Of a DNA stretch of 64,000 nucleotides, positions 7,869-17,471 are shown piece by piece. The translations under genes were made by a program, and so were the position numbers. Within the stretch, counting starts at the first letter, position 1, and each line of letters starts with the position of its first letter. The DNA comes from Actinocorallia populi (GTDB lineage: Bacteria > Actinomycetota > Actinomycetes > Streptosporangiales > Streptosporangiaceae): the NCBI RefSeq assembly GCF_002995495.1, contig NZ_PVZV01000003.1, positions 496,001 through 560,000 of the forward strand, read 5' to 3'. The notes beneath the pieces were generated by a model, which did no database searches, was not told the origin of the DNA, and was given only the letters and a program-made list of their open reading frames with translations.

Positions 7869-8498
7869 GTGGCCGTCAGAGGACCGGAGGGCGGGGTGCG
7901 CAGGGCGCGCGCCGCGCAGACCGAGGCCGCGCTCAAGGAGGCGGCCGTGCGGGTCTTCGCGCGCGTCGGCTACCTGAACGCCAAGATCACCGACATCACC
8001 GCGGAGGCGGGCCGCTCGGCGGGCTCGTTCTACAGCCACTTCGCCGACAAGGAGGAGCTCCTGGAGGCCCTCCTCCAGGACATCCTCGACGCGGGCGACC
8101 GCAGCGTCGTCGAGGACCCCGCGCACGACCCCGACTTCACCTCACGTGCCGCCGTCCGCTGGCACGTCGCCTCCTCCTGGTCCTTCACCACCGCGCACGG
8201 CCCCGTGATGACGGCCCTGCGCCAGGCCGCCATGGTCGACCCCCGCTTCGCCCGCCGCATGTGGGAGCTCATGGACCCCGTCGCCGCGGACCTGGCCGGC
8301 CACCTCGACCATGTCACCGCCGCCGGCCACACCCTCCCCGGCCCCCCGCAGGAGGTCGCCCGCGCCATGATGGCCCTCGTCTCCGAATACGCCGCCCTCT
8401 GGCTGGACCAGCCCCCCGAAGCCCGCCTCACCCCCGACGCCGCCGTCGACCTCCTCACCGACCTCATCCACACCGGCATCACCGGCCCCCGCCCCTGA
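7869..8498 (+). CDS. TetR/AcrR-family repressor of the divergent monooxygenase
   Basis: This 209-aa protein begins at GTG 7869 with GAGGAGGT seven bases upstream. Residues 15-60 form the TetR DNA-binding domain (TEAALKEAAVRVFARVGY, then AKITDITAEAGRSAGSFYSH). The remainder is an all-helical ligand domain without further recognisable signature. It is transcribed away from the flavin monooxygenase gene, and the 31-bp inverted repeat between them is the obvious binding site. By the usual logic of such pairs, an aromatic compound or its precursor would release the repressor and induce the monooxygenase. The ligand is not known. Confidence 0.9.
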   Translation: MAVRGPEGGVRRARAAQTEAALKEAAVRVFARVGYLNAKITDITAEAGRSAGSFYSHFADKEELLEALLQDILDAGDRSVVEDPAHDPDFTSRAAVRWHVASSWSFTTAHGPVMTALRQAAMVDPRFARRMWELMDPVAADLAGHLDHVTAAGHTLPGPPQEVARAMMALVSEYAALWLDQPPEARLTPDAAVDLLTDLIHTGITGPRP

Positions 8499-8539
8499 CC
8501 CCCGTGCCCATACCGCCCGCTCGCAGCCGTCCGCCATCA

Positions 8540-8885
8540 CCACGTGGACCGGCGACGGCCGCCGCCTTCCCACGGGCAGGGACCGATGAGGCAGAAGCGA
8601 GTCGAGCTGTCGACCAGGGTCACAGCGGCCGACCTGCCCCTCCCCGAGGGTGCCGTCCCCTTCCGATGACCGGGGGCCTGACCGCCGAGGGCTTCGGCGG
8701 ACGGTCGTGGATCGAGCACATCCCGACGATCCGGCCATCCTTGGAGGCATCGGATCTGCGCCGTGGGCCGCGCGGTACGGCGTCCGGACGACATCACTCC
8801 GAGCGGGCGAGCCCGTCCTTGGGCAGTGCGTAGACACAGGTGTGGACGGCTTCGTGCGAGACCGTGGCCCCGCCGGTCAGGGCCC
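8540..8885 (-). pseudogene. IS30-family transposase remnant
   Basis: On the minus strand, pieces in changing frames read TVSHEAVHTCVYALPKDGLA, then a segment like PAEVxGxxxPGHWEG (here PSAEALGGQAPGHRKG), then GRGRSAAVTLVDSSTRFCLI. These follow the order of conserved blocks in IS30-type transposases (VSHETIY, GHWEGD, TLVERxTR). Stops and frameshifts break it and both ends are missing, so it cannot be functional. No flanking inverted repeats were seen. Confidence 0.6.
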
Positions 8886-8896
8886 GGCCTGCGAGG

Positions 8897-8968
8897 TCAC
8901 CTCAAGAAGGTGGTGGAGACGGTCAGGACCAGGGTGAGGCAGACCGACAGGAGAAGGAGGGACTTCAC
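8897..8968 (-). CDS. Possible 23-residue hydrophobic peptide
   Basis: GTG 8966-8968 opens a frame giving VKSLLLLSVCLTLVLTVSTT plus FLR and a TGA, a nearly perfect single membrane helix. It begins 11 bases after the stop of the kinase gene on the same strand. No strong ribosome site is visible (only GCGAAAG). It may be a translated small protein or the leftover of a signal peptide. Confidence 0.25.
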   Translation of the reverse strand: MKSLLLLSVCLTLVLTVSTTFLR

Positions 8969-8979
8969 TTTCGCAGGGG

Positions 8980-10905
8980 TCAGTCGGTCTCGGTGGAGGG
9001 CTGGGTGGGGGCGAAGGTGGTGAGGTGGTAGTCGTCGAAGTAGGCGACGGTGGCGGGCCAGTTGCCGTCGTCGCGTTGGACGACGAAGCCGACGCGGCCG
9101 CCTGTGTAGGGGGAGGTGGTGTCGGTGTGGTCGAAGGCGGGCTCGCCGTCGACCCAGAGGGCGAGGCGGGTCGACTGGCCCTCCACGGAGCAGACGGCCT
9201 GGATGTGGTGTTCGCCCTCGCCCAGGGGCGGAACGGTGCCCCGGGTCAGGAAGGTGCGGGTGCCGGTGGTGGTCTTGGCGAGGCGGGCGCGGCCGTCCCG
9301 GTCGACCAGCAGTTCGTAGTTGCTGTTCTTGTCGCCTTCGGTGTCGTCGCCGAAGCAGAGGAAGCCGGCGCTGGCGGCCTTGTTGCCCTCGGTGATCTGC
9401 ATCTTCGCCGACAGGAGGAGGTCCTGGTCGGGGTCGTTGAGGGTGTTGCGCCAGACCCAGTAGGTGGTGGAGGTCTCGGGGGTGTTCTGGCGCCATCTGC
9501 CGTTGTCGTAGGCGGCGGCTTCCAGGTCGGTGGGGAAGCCCGACGACTGGTCGCTGAAGTCCTCGGGGCCGACGATGGTGTGGAGGGCCGCGGGCGGGAC
9601 GGACTTGGCGGGCTCCTCGCGCTTCTCCTCGCCGCCCAGCACGTACAGGGGGCTGCCGGGGACCACCAGGAGCGCCACGAGCAGGACGCCCACCATGCCC
9701 AGCGCGATGAAGGCGCCGTACAGGAGGGCCTTGCCGCCGCTCCCCGCCGGCGGGGCGCCGCCGGGGGCGGTCGGCGGTGACTGCCAGGACGGGCCGGGGG
9801 TGTGGGGGCCGGGCCACTGGGCCTGCTGGGGGATCTGGGGCTGCGCAGGAGGGGGCTGCTGGAAGGGCTGCGCGGGTTGCTGCTGCGGCATCCAGGGCAG
9901 CGGTGTCTGCTGCGGCGGGGGCGCCTGGTGCTGGCCGTGCTGCGACGCGGCGGGCTGCTGCAGCGGCTGGGGCCGCATCGTCGGGTCCGTCAGCGGGGGG
10001 TGCGTGGCGCCTTGGAACGTGGCGGACGGCGCGTGCTGCCGCCAGACGGTCTCGACCCGCTGGGCCGCCTGTTCGGGCGCCACGGCGGGCTGGCCCATGA
10101 GGTAGGCCAGCAGCTGCGGGACGGTCGGGCGCAGCTGGGGGTTCTTGCTGAGGGACTGCTCGACGATGGTGCGCAGCCGTCCCTCGAGGCCGTCCAGGAC
10201 GGGGTCGCCGTGGCTGAGCCGGTAGATGATCTCCGGGAGGGTCGGCGCCTCGAAGGGCGAGCGGCCGTTGGCGGCGAAGGCCACCACGCAGCCCCAGGAG
10301 AAGACGTCCACGGCCGGGGTGAGGGGTTCCTGGTGCAGCAGTTCGGGGGCGAGGAACGCCGGGGTGCCGATCATCGCGCCGGTCCGGGTGATCTGCCCCT
10401 CGCCGTCCACGGTGCGGGCGATGCCGAAGTCGATCACGCGGGGGCCGAGCGGCGACAGCAGCACGTTGGACGGCTTGAGGTCGCGGTGCACCAGGCCGGC
10501 GGCGTGGATGGCCGACAGCGCGGTCGCCATGCCGACGGCCAGGCCCTCCAGGTCGGCGTCGCGCAGCGGGCCGTTGTCGCGGACGGCCTGGTCCAGGGTG
10601 GGGCCCGGCACGTACTGGGTGACGACGTACAGGGGCGGGCTCTCCAGCTCCGCGTCGAGCACCGCGGCGGTGCAGAAGCGCTGCACCCGCCGGGCCGCGT
10701 CGACCTCGCGCCGGAAGCGGTCACGAAAGCGCGCGTCGTCGGCGAGGTCCGGGGTGATCACCTTGACCGCCACCCGGCCGCCGTCCGGGGCCTGGCCGAG
10801 GTAGACGATGCCCATGCCGCCCCGGCCCAGCCGCCCGAGCAACCGGTAGTCGCCCAGCCGTTCGGGGTCGCCGCTCCCCAGCGGCTCCGTGGAGGGTTCG
10901 CTCAT
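8980..10905 (-). CDS. Transmembrane Ser/Thr protein kinase with extracellular beta-sandwich domain
   Basis: A 641-aa protein. The kinase domain covers residues 18-275, with the glycine loop LGRLGRGGMGIVYLG, the lysine in VAVKVI, catalytic HRDLKPSNVLL, DFGIA and the APE motif, so it should be active. Residues 290-385 are a Pro/Gln-rich linker (APPPQQTPLPWMPQQQPAQ), 392-416 a membrane helix, and 440-641 an outer domain without PASTA repeats. The outer domain (YWVWRNTLNDPDQDLLLSA, LALWVDGEPAFDHTD, GRVGFVVQRDDGNW) resembles concanavalin-like or DUF1080-type sugar-binding sandwiches. It probably senses a wall or extracellular ligand. The start ATG has no clear ribosome site, so translation may be leaderless. 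Its last 40 codons are duplicated at 5809-5925. Confidence 0.92.
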   Translation of the reverse strand: MSEPSTEPLGSGDPERLGDYRLLGRLGRGGMGIVYLGQAPDGGRVAVKVITPDLADDARFRDRFRREVDAARRVQRFCTAAVLDAELESPPLYVVTQYVPGPTLDQAVRDNGPLRDADLEGLAVGMATALSAIHAAGLVHRDLKPSNVLLSPLGPRVIDFGIARTVDGEGQITRTGAMIGTPAFLAPELLHQEPLTPAVDVFSWGCVVAFAANGRSPFEAPTLPEIIYRLSHGDPVLDGLEGRLRTIVEQSLSKNPQLRPTVPQLLAYLMGQPAVAPEQAAQRVETVWRQHAPSATFQGATHPPLTDPTMRPQPLQQPAASQHGQHQAPPPQQTPLPWMPQQQPAQPFQQPPPAQPQIPQQAQWPGPHTPGPSWQSPPTAPGGAPPAGSGGKALLYGAFIALGMVGVLLVALLVVPGSPLYVLGGEEKREEPAKSVPPAALHTIVGPEDFSDQSSGFPTDLEAAAYDNGRWRQNTPETSTTYWVWRNTLNDPDQDLLLSAKMQITEGNKAASAGFLCFGDDTEGDKNSNYELLVDRDGRARLAKTTTGTRTFLTRGTVPPLGEGEHHIQAVCSVEGQSTRLALWVDGEPAFDHTDTTSPYTGGRVGFVVQRDDGNWPATVAYFDDYHLTTFAPTQPSTETD

Positions 10906-10987
10906 GGACCAACCGTACGCTACCCGCCCTGCCCCACGTGGCGATCAACGTGCCTATCGGACTATTCGAACAATAAGGATGTCCCAC

Positions 10988-11971
10988 TTAATGATGGGTG
11001 AGACGGTCCCAGTCGACCAGCCAGTCCCTTCCCTGGTCGTCGATGAACGAACCGGGCGGCGCCTGCAGCCCGTGCGCCTGCAGCCACTGGCCGGGGCGCC
11101 GCTGGAACGGCCGGGGCCGGCCGCTGCTCGGCATGATCTGCGGCGGGATCGGCGCGGGCTTGGCGTTCGGGCGCCAGGTGGAGTCCTCCAGGCTGAGCGC
11201 GGCGGCGTCCTTCTCCTCGGCCATGCCGATCGGGCCCTCCCGGCGGGCGTTGAAGAACTGGGTGACCGCGGGGTCCCGGCTGGTGAGCATCATCTCCCGC
11301 GGCCCGAACGCCACGAGACCGCGCCGGAAAAGCAGCCCGAGGTTGTCGGGCAGCACCCGGGCGGTGCCGATGTCGTGGGTGACGATGAGGATGGTCGCGC
11401 CGGTCTCGGCGTTGATGTCGGCGAAGAGCTGGTTGAGATAGGAGGTGCGCACCGGGTCGAGCCCGGAGTCCGGCTCGTCGACCAGGAGGACCTCCGGTTC
11501 GAGCACCAGCGCGCGGGCCAGCCCTGCGCGTTTGCGCATGCCGCCGGAGATCTCGCCGGGCAGCTTGTTCTCCGCGCCGAGCAGGCCGACCAGCTCCATC
11601 TTGGACATGGCGATCTCGCGGATGCGCCGCTCCTTGAGCTTGGTGTGCTCGCGCAGCGGGAAGGCGACGTTCTCGTACACGCTCATCGAGCCGAACAGCG
11701 CGCCGTCCTGGAACAGCACGCCGAACCGCCGCCGCAGGTCGTGGAGGCGGCGCTCGTGCAGTTCGGGGACGTCCACGCCGTCCACCCACACATGGCCCCG
11801 GTCGGGCCGCAGCAACCCGATGAGGTTCTTGAGGAAGACGGACTTGCCCGTTCCCGACGGCCCGAGCAGCGCAGAGATCTGCCCCGCCGGGATCGTGAAG
11901 GTCACGTCCTCCCAGATGACCTGGCGCCCGAAGGACTTCTTCAGCCCCTCCACCCTGATCTCGACTCCCAT
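10988..11971 (-). CDS. ABC transporter ATPase, MlaF/MCE-associated type
   Basis: The chosen start ATG 11971 gives 327 aa beginning MGVEIRVEGLKKSFGRQVI; a TTG at 12013 would add 14 residues. Walker A is GPSGTGKS at 37-44, with Q-loop VLFQDGALFGSM, signature EISGGMRKRAGLARAL, Walker B VLLVDEPDSGLDPV and switch VTHD. These versions match the MlaF/Mkl group that powers MCE lipid importers. A C-terminal extension of about 75 residues with Pro/Arg-rich sequence is unusual. The normal partners (MlaE-like permeases, MCE proteins) are not next to it, so it probably serves a distant mce locus. It lies 43 bases beyond the type II thioesterase stop on the same strand and may simply be read through from the NRPS operon. 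Confidence 0.85.
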   Translation of the reverse strand: MGVEIRVEGLKKSFGRQVIWEDVTFTIPAGQISALLGPSGTGKSVFLKNLIGLLRPDRGHVWVDGVDVPELHERRLHDLRRRFGVLFQDGALFGSMSVYENVAFPLREHTKLKERRIREIAMSKMELVGLLGAENKLPGEISGGMRKRAGLARALVLEPEVLLVDEPDSGLDPVRTSYLNQLFADINAETGATILIVTHDIGTARVLPDNLGLLFRRGLVAFGPREMMLTSRDPAVTQFFNARREGPIGMAEEKDAAALSLEDSTWRPNAKPAPIPPQIMPSSGRPRPFQRRPGQWLQAHGLQAPPGSFIDDQGRDWLVDWDRLTHH

Positions 11972-12014
11972 GACCGGAACGTACGCCGGGATCGAGAGGT
12001 TGAGAGGGCCCAAA

Positions 12015-12752
12015 TCAGGCGGCGGGGATGCCCAGCGCGCCGTGGATCTCGGCCAGCAGTTCCTCCTGCCGGTCGTTGAGGTAGAAGTGGTCGCCGGAGA
12101 AGGCCTTCAGCTCGAACGGCCCGTCGGTGAGCTCGGCCCAGCGCGCCACCTTCTCGACCGTGCCGTGCGGGTCGGCGTCCCCGGCCAGCCCGGTGACGGG
12201 GGACGTCAGCCGCGCGCCCGGCCTGTAGGCGTAGGCGCCGATGAGCCGGTAGTCGGCCCGCACGTAGGGCAGGACGAGTTCGCGCAGTTCCGGGTCGGCC
12301 AGCGCCGCGGCGTCGGTGCCGCCCAGTTTCACCAGTTCGGCGACGAGCCCGTCGTCGTCCTTGTCGGCCGGGTTGCCTTTCTCGTCGCGCAGGTGGACGG
12401 CGGGCGCGCCGGACACGAACAGGTGCGCCGGCGGCATCCCGCGGGCCTGCAGCGCCAGCGCCGTCTCGTAGGCGAGGATGGTGCCCATGCTGTGGCCGAA
12501 CAGGGCCAGCGGCCGGTCGGTGAGCGGGGCGAGCGCGGCGGCGATCAGCCGGGCGGCCTGCCGGGCGTCGGTCATCACCGGCTCGCGGATCCGGTCGGCG
12601 CGCCCGGGGTACTGCACGGCGTGCACCTCCAGCGCCGGGCTGGCGGCCTTGCCCCAGGTGCGGTAGGCGACGGCCGAGCCGCCCGCGTGCGGGAAGCAGA
12701 CCAGCCGGGTGGTCGCCCAGGGTCGCGGGTCGGGGCAGCGGAGCCAGCTCAC
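12015..12752 (-). CDS. Type II (editing) thioesterase of the NRPS cluster
   Basis: 245 aa from GTG 12752, preceded by GAGAGGAA. It is an alpha/beta hydrolase with LVCFPHAGGSAVAYRTW near the N-terminus, nucleophile motif FGHSMGTILAYE (Ser about residue 90), and the late GDHFYLNDR that supplies the catalytic His. This is the GrsT/RifR-type profile. Such enzymes remove wrong acyl groups from carrier proteins and keep NRPS lines running. The gene is the last of the NRPS operon, ten bases after the GNAT gene. Confidence 0.92.
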   Translation of the reverse strand: MSWLRCPDPRPWATTRLVCFPHAGGSAVAYRTWGKAASPALEVHAVQYPGRADRIREPVMTDARQAARLIAAALAPLTDRPLALFGHSMGTILAYETALALQARGMPPAHLFVSGAPAVHLRDEKGNPADKDDDGLVAELVKLGGTDAAALADPELRELVLPYVRADYRLIGAYAYRPGARLTSPVTGLAGDADPHGTVEKVARWAELTDGPFELKAFSGDHFYLNDRQEELLAEIHGALGIPAA

Positions 12753-12762
12753 GGTGTTCCTC

Positions 12763-13401
12763 TCAGATCTCTTGTGCGACGGGTTCCTCCGGCGGCACCT
12801 GCCGGCAGACGCGGGGGTCGCCGGGCAGCGGCCAGGGCGCCAGCCGCGGGTCGGGCACCCGTTTGACGCCGGAGTCCTCGGCCGCGACGGTGAACCCGCG
12901 CCGCAGGTAGTTGGCCTTGGCGTTGGGGTGGTCGAGCGTACTGGTGCGCAGCCAGACGCGCTCGGTCGGTCCCAGCCCCGGGCCCCACAGCCTGCCGCGC
13001 TGCCAGGCGCGGCGCACGCACTGCTCCACCAGGTAGCCGCCGAAGCCCCTGCCGACGAACGCCGGCACCAGCCCGACGAGGTGGATCTCGGTGTCGCCGT
13101 CCGGCTGCGCCTCCAGCTCGAAGTAGCCGGCGACGGTGCCCTCGGCCAGCGCGAGCCAGGTCGCCAGCTCGGGGCGGTCCACCCACTTGACCCAGTCCTC
13201 GAACGTCCAGGAGAACCGGTCGGTCCAGCAGACCGGGGCGCCGACCGCCGCGTACATGGCGCGGTTGAGGTCCGCAGAGGGCACTCCGGCCAGGCTGAAG
13301 GCCAGCTCGCCCGAGGGCAGGGGGCCAGGCCGGAGCGCGCCGGGGTCGCGCATCTCCAGGGTCCACTCGGTGACGCGCAGTTCCGTCTCCAGGGGCGCCA
13401 A
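12763..13401 (-). CDS. GNAT-family N-acetyltransferase within the NRPS operon
   Basis: About 212 aa if translation starts at TTG 13401, two bases after the mbtH stop; ATG 13356 is an alternative (197 aa). The frame is open further into mbtH, but that part is out-of-frame shadow sequence. The acetyl-CoA-binding strand and helix read HLVGLVPAFVGRGFGGYLVE, followed by TSTLDHPNAKANYLRRGF, both standard GNAT motifs. Residues 40-95 (APVCWTDRFSWTFEDWVKW) fit a larger substrate pocket. Its place between mbtH and the thioesterase suggests it acylates the peptide or a precursor, for instance a free amine of diaminopropionate, or protects the producer. Neither is shown by the sequence. Confidence 0.8.
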   Translation of the reverse strand: MAPLETELRVTEWTLEMRDPGALRPGPLPSGELAFSLAGVPSADLNRAMYAAVGAPVCWTDRFSWTFEDWVKWVDRPELATWLALAEGTVAGYFELEAQPDGDTEIHLVGLVPAFVGRGFGGYLVEQCVRRAWQRGRLWGPGLGPTERVWLRTSTLDHPNAKANYLRRGFTVAAEDSGVKRVPDPRLAPWPLPGDPRVCRQVPPEEPVAQEI

Positions 13402-13403
13402 GG

Positions 13404-13616
13404 TCAGGAGTCCATGGCCTCGGCGAGGCTCCTGGGCCGCATGTCCGTCCAGTGCTCGTTGATGTGGTCCAGGCAGGCCTGGCGGGTGTCGGCGGTCTTC
13501 TCGACGGTCCAGCCCGCCGGCACCTCGGCGAAGGTGGGCCACAGCGAGTACTGTCCCTCGCCGTTGATCAGCACGACATAGGTGGCTTCATCGTTCTCGA
13601 ACGGGTTGGTGGCCAT
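13404..13616 (-). CDS. mbtH: MbtH-like NRPS adenylation-domain partner
   Basis: A complete 70-aa MbtH protein, [20 protein letters not shown] onward. The family signature is clear: [10 protein letters not shown], then a GW segment, [17 protein letters not shown] at the end. MbtH proteins bind the core of adenylation domains and are needed for folding or activity of many of them. Here one copy would serve five or six A domains, including the split one. It begins 33 bases after the stop of the terminal NRPS gene. Confidence 0.97.
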   Translation of the reverse strand: MATNPFENDEATYVVLINGEGQYSLWPTFAEVPAGWTVEKTADTRQACLDHINEHWTDMRPRSLAEAMDS

Positions 13617-13649
13617 CGGGGGGTCCTTCCGTACCGGGGATGGGTGGGT

Positions 13650-16600
13650 TCAGTCTGCCAAATGTCCTGATATGACCTGCGCGATCCGCTCGACCGCCGC
13701 GGGCTCCATCAGGAAGTGGTGTTCGACGTCCAGGTCGTGCAGTTCGACGCCGCGCACGTAGGGGGCCCAGATCCCGGGCTCCGGCGAGTCGGGCCGCAGC
13801 CCCCGTGTCGCCCGGAAGAAGACCAGGTCCGCCGGGACCGGGCCGTCGGGGACGTAGCCGTCCACGATCCGCAGCCCGTTCTCGTAGGCGCCGTAGACCG
13901 CGAGCAGCTGGTCCTCCTCCAAGGTCGCGAAGGCGTCGCCGCGCGCCCGGAGCTCGGCCATGATCGCCGGAACGTCCGGGTTCTGCGGATCGCCCGCGAT
14001 GCTCTCGTCGATGCCGATCGACTGGAGCAGCTCGGGGACGACCTCGCGCTCGCCGGCGGCCAGGTCCTGGGAGTGGAAGGAGTCGAGCAGGCACAGCAGG
14101 CCCACCTCCTCCCCCGCCTCGGCCAGGACGCGGGCGGCCTCGAAGGCGACCAGCCCGCCGAGCGACCAGCCCAGCAGGTGGTAGGGGCCGAAGGGCCGCA
14201 CCCGGCGCATCTCGGCGACGTAGTCCTCGGCCATCGCCCGGATCGACTCCGCCCGGTGCCCGGCCTCGCCGAGCGCCCGCGCCTGCAGCCCGTAGAGCGG
14301 CCGTCCCGGCAGGTGCGGCAGCAGCGCGAAGTACGGCCAGGACAGGCCCGACGCCGGGTGCACGCAGAACAGCGGGGCGCCCTCGCCCTTCGTCCGGATC
14401 GGCAGCAGCACGTCCAGGCCGAGTTCGGGTTCGTCCTCCCCCGACAGCAGCCCTTCGACGGTCTGGCGGGTGAAGACCATGCGGGGGGTGAGCTCGAACC
14501 CCTCCTGCCCGGCGCGCGCGGCCAGGCGGAGCGCGGCGATGCTGTCGCCGCCGAGGTCGAAGAAGCTCACGTCCGCGGACACCTGCGGCAGGCCCAGCAC
14601 CTCGGCGAACAGGCCGCAGAGCGCCTCCTCCTGCGGGGTGCGCGGCGGGCGCCCGCTGACCACCAGGTCGGGGGCGGGCAGCGCGGCGCGGTCGAGCTTG
14701 CCGCTGCCGTTGAGGGGGAAGGCCTCCAGCACCACGGCGGCGGCCGGGACCATGTACGACGGCAGGCTCTCGCCGAGGAAGCGCCGCAGGTCGTCCGGTT
14801 CCAGCGCGCAGCCCTCGTGCGGCACCGCGTAGGCGACCAGCCGCTTCTCGCCCGGCCGGTCCCGGCGGGCCAGCACCGCCGCCTGCGCGACGTAGGGGTG
14901 CGCGCCCAGCGCGGCCTCGATCTCGCCCAGCTCGATCCGGAAGCCGCGGATCTTCACCTGCTGGTCGGCCCGGTCCAGGTACTCCAGCAGGTCGCCCCGC
15001 CGGCGCACCAGGTCGCCGGTGCGGTACATGCGCTCGCCCGGCACGCCGAACGGGCAGGCGACGAACCGCTCGGCGGTCAGGCCCGGCCGGTTCAGGTAGC
15101 CGCGGGCCAGGCCCGCGCCCGCGAGGTACAGCTCGCCGGGGGTCCCGTCGGGCACCGGGCGCAGCGCCTCGTCCAGCACGTACAGGCGGGTGTCGTCCAG
15201 CGGCCCGCCCAGCGGCGGCGCGCCGTGCCCGGTCAGGACGGGGCGCACCGGCTGCAGGGCGACGTAGGTGGTCGCCTCGGTCGGCCCGTAGGCGTTGAAG
15301 AGCTCGAGCCCCGGGCAGGCGTCCAGGACGGCGCGCATGGCGCGGGCGTTGCCCGCCTCGCCGCCGGTGTGCAGGCGGGTGAGCCCGGCGAAGGCGTCCG
15401 GCCGCTCGGCCGCCATGAGGTTGAACAGGCTCGTGGTGACGAACGCGCCCGTGAGGCGCTCCTCCTCGGCCAGCCGGGCGAACCCGGCGGTGTCGAGGTC
15501 GCCGGGCGGGGCGATGACGGCGGTGCCGCCGCCCAGCAGGGGCGTCCACATCTCGTAGGTGGAGGCGTCGAAGGCGTGCGCGGAGAACACCAGCACCCGC
15601 TCGCCGCCGACCGCGACCACGCTGTCGGTGGCGAAGTCGACGACCTCGCGGTGGGCGACGCCGACGCTCTTGGGCAGGCCGGTCGAGCCGGACGTGAAGA
15701 TGGCGTAGGCGAGCGCGCCGGGCGCGACCGGGACGGGCGGCGCGACCGGCCCGTCCACCGGCAGGTCGACCCGGACGGTCCGGACCCCGGGCGTGAAGCC
15801 GGGGTCGGCGAACGCCTCGTCGAGCAGCAGCACGGGCGCGCCGGCCTCGCGCAGCGCCCACGCCCGGCGCTCGGCCGGGTAGCTGTGGTGGATCGGCACG
15901 TAGTAGCCGCCGGCCTTGAGCACGGCCAGGGTGGCGACCAGGACCTGCGGGCCGCGTTCCAGCAGCATCGCGACCGGCGTCCCGGGCCCGACGCCCTGGG
16001 CGGCCAGGTGCCCGGCGAGCCGCCCGGACCGCTCGTCCAGCTCCGCGTAGGTGATCGACCCGCCGCCGTGGCGGATCGCGACGGCGTCCGGGCGCCGCGC
16101 GGCGACCTCGGCGAACCGGGCGGTGACGGTCCCGGCCTCGCGGCCGCTGCTCCTGCCGCCCAGTGCCAGCGCCCGCGCCCGCTCGTCGCCGGTGAGCAGG
16201 TCGAGCCGCGCCACCGGCAGGTCGGGCCGCTCCGCGATCGCCGTCAGGGCGCCGCGCAGCCGCCCGGCGAGCCGCTCGGCCTCCGCCAGGGTGAACAGGT
16301 CGGGCCGGTAGTCCAGCCGCACCGACAGCTCCTCGCCCGGCACCGCGGCCAGCGCGACCGAGTAGTGGGTGGCGTCGTGCATGCTCACCCCGCTGACCCG
16401 CACCCCGTTCAGGTCGGTGGCCTGGGCGTCGGGGTCGAAGGGGTAGTTCTCCAGCACCGTGACGGTGTCGAACAGCGCGCCCAGGCGGGTGAGGCCCTGG
16501 ATCTCGGCGAGCCCCAGGTGGTGGTGGGCCATGAGGTCGGCCTGCTCGCCCTGCACCCGGCGCAGCGCCCCGGCGAGGGTGTCTCCGGGCGCGACCCGGA

Positions 16601-17471
16601 CGCGGACCGGCAGGGTGTTGATGAACAGCCCGACCATCTGCTCGACCCCGGCCAGCTCCGGCGGCCGTCCGGACACGACGCCGCCGAACACCACGTCGGT
16701 CCGGCCGGTCTCCACGCCCAGCGTCAGGCCCCAGGCGAGCTGGAGCACGGTGTTGAGGGTGACGCCCTCGGCGCGGGCGCGGGCGGTCAGCGCGGCGGTG
16801 AGCCCCGCGTCCAGGGTCAGGGTGAGCTTCTCGGGGTCCGTCGCCCCGGCGGGGGGCTGCGGGCGGATCAGGGTGGGTTCCTCCACCCCGTCCAGCGCGC
16901 GCCGCCAGGCCGTCTCGGCGGCGGCCCGGTCCTGGCGCGCGACCCAGGCCAGGTGGTTCTTGTACGGGGTGACGCGCGGCAGCACCGACGCGTCGCCCCT
17001 GGTGAGGTAGAGGGCGAACAGCTCGGTCTGCAGGATGGGGGTGGACCAGCCGTCCAGCAGGATGTGGTGGTTGGTGAACACCAGGTGGTGCAGGTCGGGG
17101 GCCGAGCACACCAGCGTGAACCGCAGCAGCGGGGGGCGGCCCAGGTCCCAGCGGTGCGCCCGCTCCCGCGCGGCGATCTTCTCGACCTCGCCCGCGGGCG
17201 CCTCGACCTCCTCGAACGGGACCCGGACGGTCCTGGCGACGAGCTGCACCGGGTCGCCCTGCTTGCGCTGGCGGAACGCCGCCCGCAGGTTGGCGTGGCG
17301 GGCGACGAGCGCCTCGGCCGCCGCCCTGAGCGCCGGGACGTCCAGCGGCCCGTCCAGGCGCAGCACGACCTGCGCGGAGTAGACGTCGGCGTCCGCGTCG
17401 AACAGGGCGTGGAAGTACAGGCCCTGCTGCAGCGGCGACAGCGGCAGGACGTCCTCGAGGTTGCCGCTCAA
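13650..17471 (-). CDS. NRPS, terminal module C-A-PCP-TE
   Basis: 1273 aa from TTG 17471, whose TTGA overlaps the stop of the upstream NRPS; GGAG lies about ten bases before it. Domains: C at 8-440 ([22 protein letters not shown] near 140), of the type that accepts a D-configured donor and so fits the preceding epimerase. A at 465-935 ([31 protein letters not shown]). PCP near 975 (DLGGDSIAA). Thioesterase at 1010-1270 ([13 protein letters not shown] nucleophile; His in [11 protein letters not shown]). Pocket residues by motif position read D-A-Y-T-H-G-A-T-Y-K; I cannot assign a substrate. The TE would release the peptide, by hydrolysis or by cyclisation on a Thr hydroxyl or a Dap amine. Confidence 0.93.
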   Translation of the reverse strand: MSGNLEDVLPLSPLQQGLYFHALFDADADVYSAQVVLRLDGPLDVPALRAAAEALVARHANLRAAFRQRKQGDPVQLVARTVRVPFEEVEAPAGEVEKIAARERAHRWDLGRPPLLRFTLVCSAPDLHHLVFTNHHILLDGWSTPILQTELFALYLTRGDASVLPRVTPYKNHLAWVARQDRAAAETAWRRALDGVEEPTLIRPQPPAGATDPEKLTLTLDAGLTAALTARARAEGVTLNTVLQLAWGLTLGVETGRTDVVFGGVVSGRPPELAGVEQMVGLFINTLPVRVRVAPGDTLAGALRRVQGEQADLMAHHHLGLAEIQGLTRLGALFDTVTVLENYPFDPDAQATDLNGVRVSGVSMHDATHYSVALAAVPGEELSVRLDYRPDLFTLAEAERLAGRLRGALTAIAERPDLPVARLDLLTGDERARALALGGRSSGREAGTVTARFAEVAARRPDAVAIRHGGGSITYAELDERSGRLAGHLAAQGVGPGTPVAMLLERGPQVLVATLAVLKAGGYYVPIHHSYPAERRAWALREAGAPVLLLDEAFADPGFTPGVRTVRVDLPVDGPVAPPVPVAPGALAYAIFTSGSTGLPKSVGVAHREVVDFATDSVVAVGGERVLVFSAHAFDASTYEMWTPLLGGGTAVIAPPGDLDTAGFARLAEEERLTGAFVTTSLFNLMAAERPDAFAGLTRLHTGGEAGNARAMRAVLDACPGLELFNAYGPTEATTYVALQPVRPVLTGHGAPPLGGPLDDTRLYVLDEALRPVPDGTPGELYLAGAGLARGYLNRPGLTAERFVACPFGVPGERMYRTGDLVRRRGDLLEYLDRADQQVKIRGFRIELGEIEAALGAHPYVAQAAVLARRDRPGEKRLVAYAVPHEGCALEPDDLRRFLGESLPSYMVPAAAVVLEAFPLNGSGKLDRAALPAPDLVVSGRPPRTPQEEALCGLFAEVLGLPQVSADVSFFDLGGDSIAALRLAARAGQEGFELTPRMVFTRQTVEGLLSGEDEPELGLDVLLPIRTKGEGAPLFCVHPASGLSWPYFALLPHLPGRPLYGLQARALGEAGHRAESIRAMAEDYVAEMRRVRPFGPYHLLGWSLGGLVAFEAARVLAEAGEEVGLLCLLDSFHSQDLAAGEREVVPELLQSIGIDESIAGDPQNPDVPAIMAELRARGDAFATLEEDQLLAVYGAYENGLRIVDGYVPDGPVPADLVFFRATRGLRPDSPEPGIWAPYVRGVELHDLDVEHHFLMEPAAVERIAQVISGHLAD

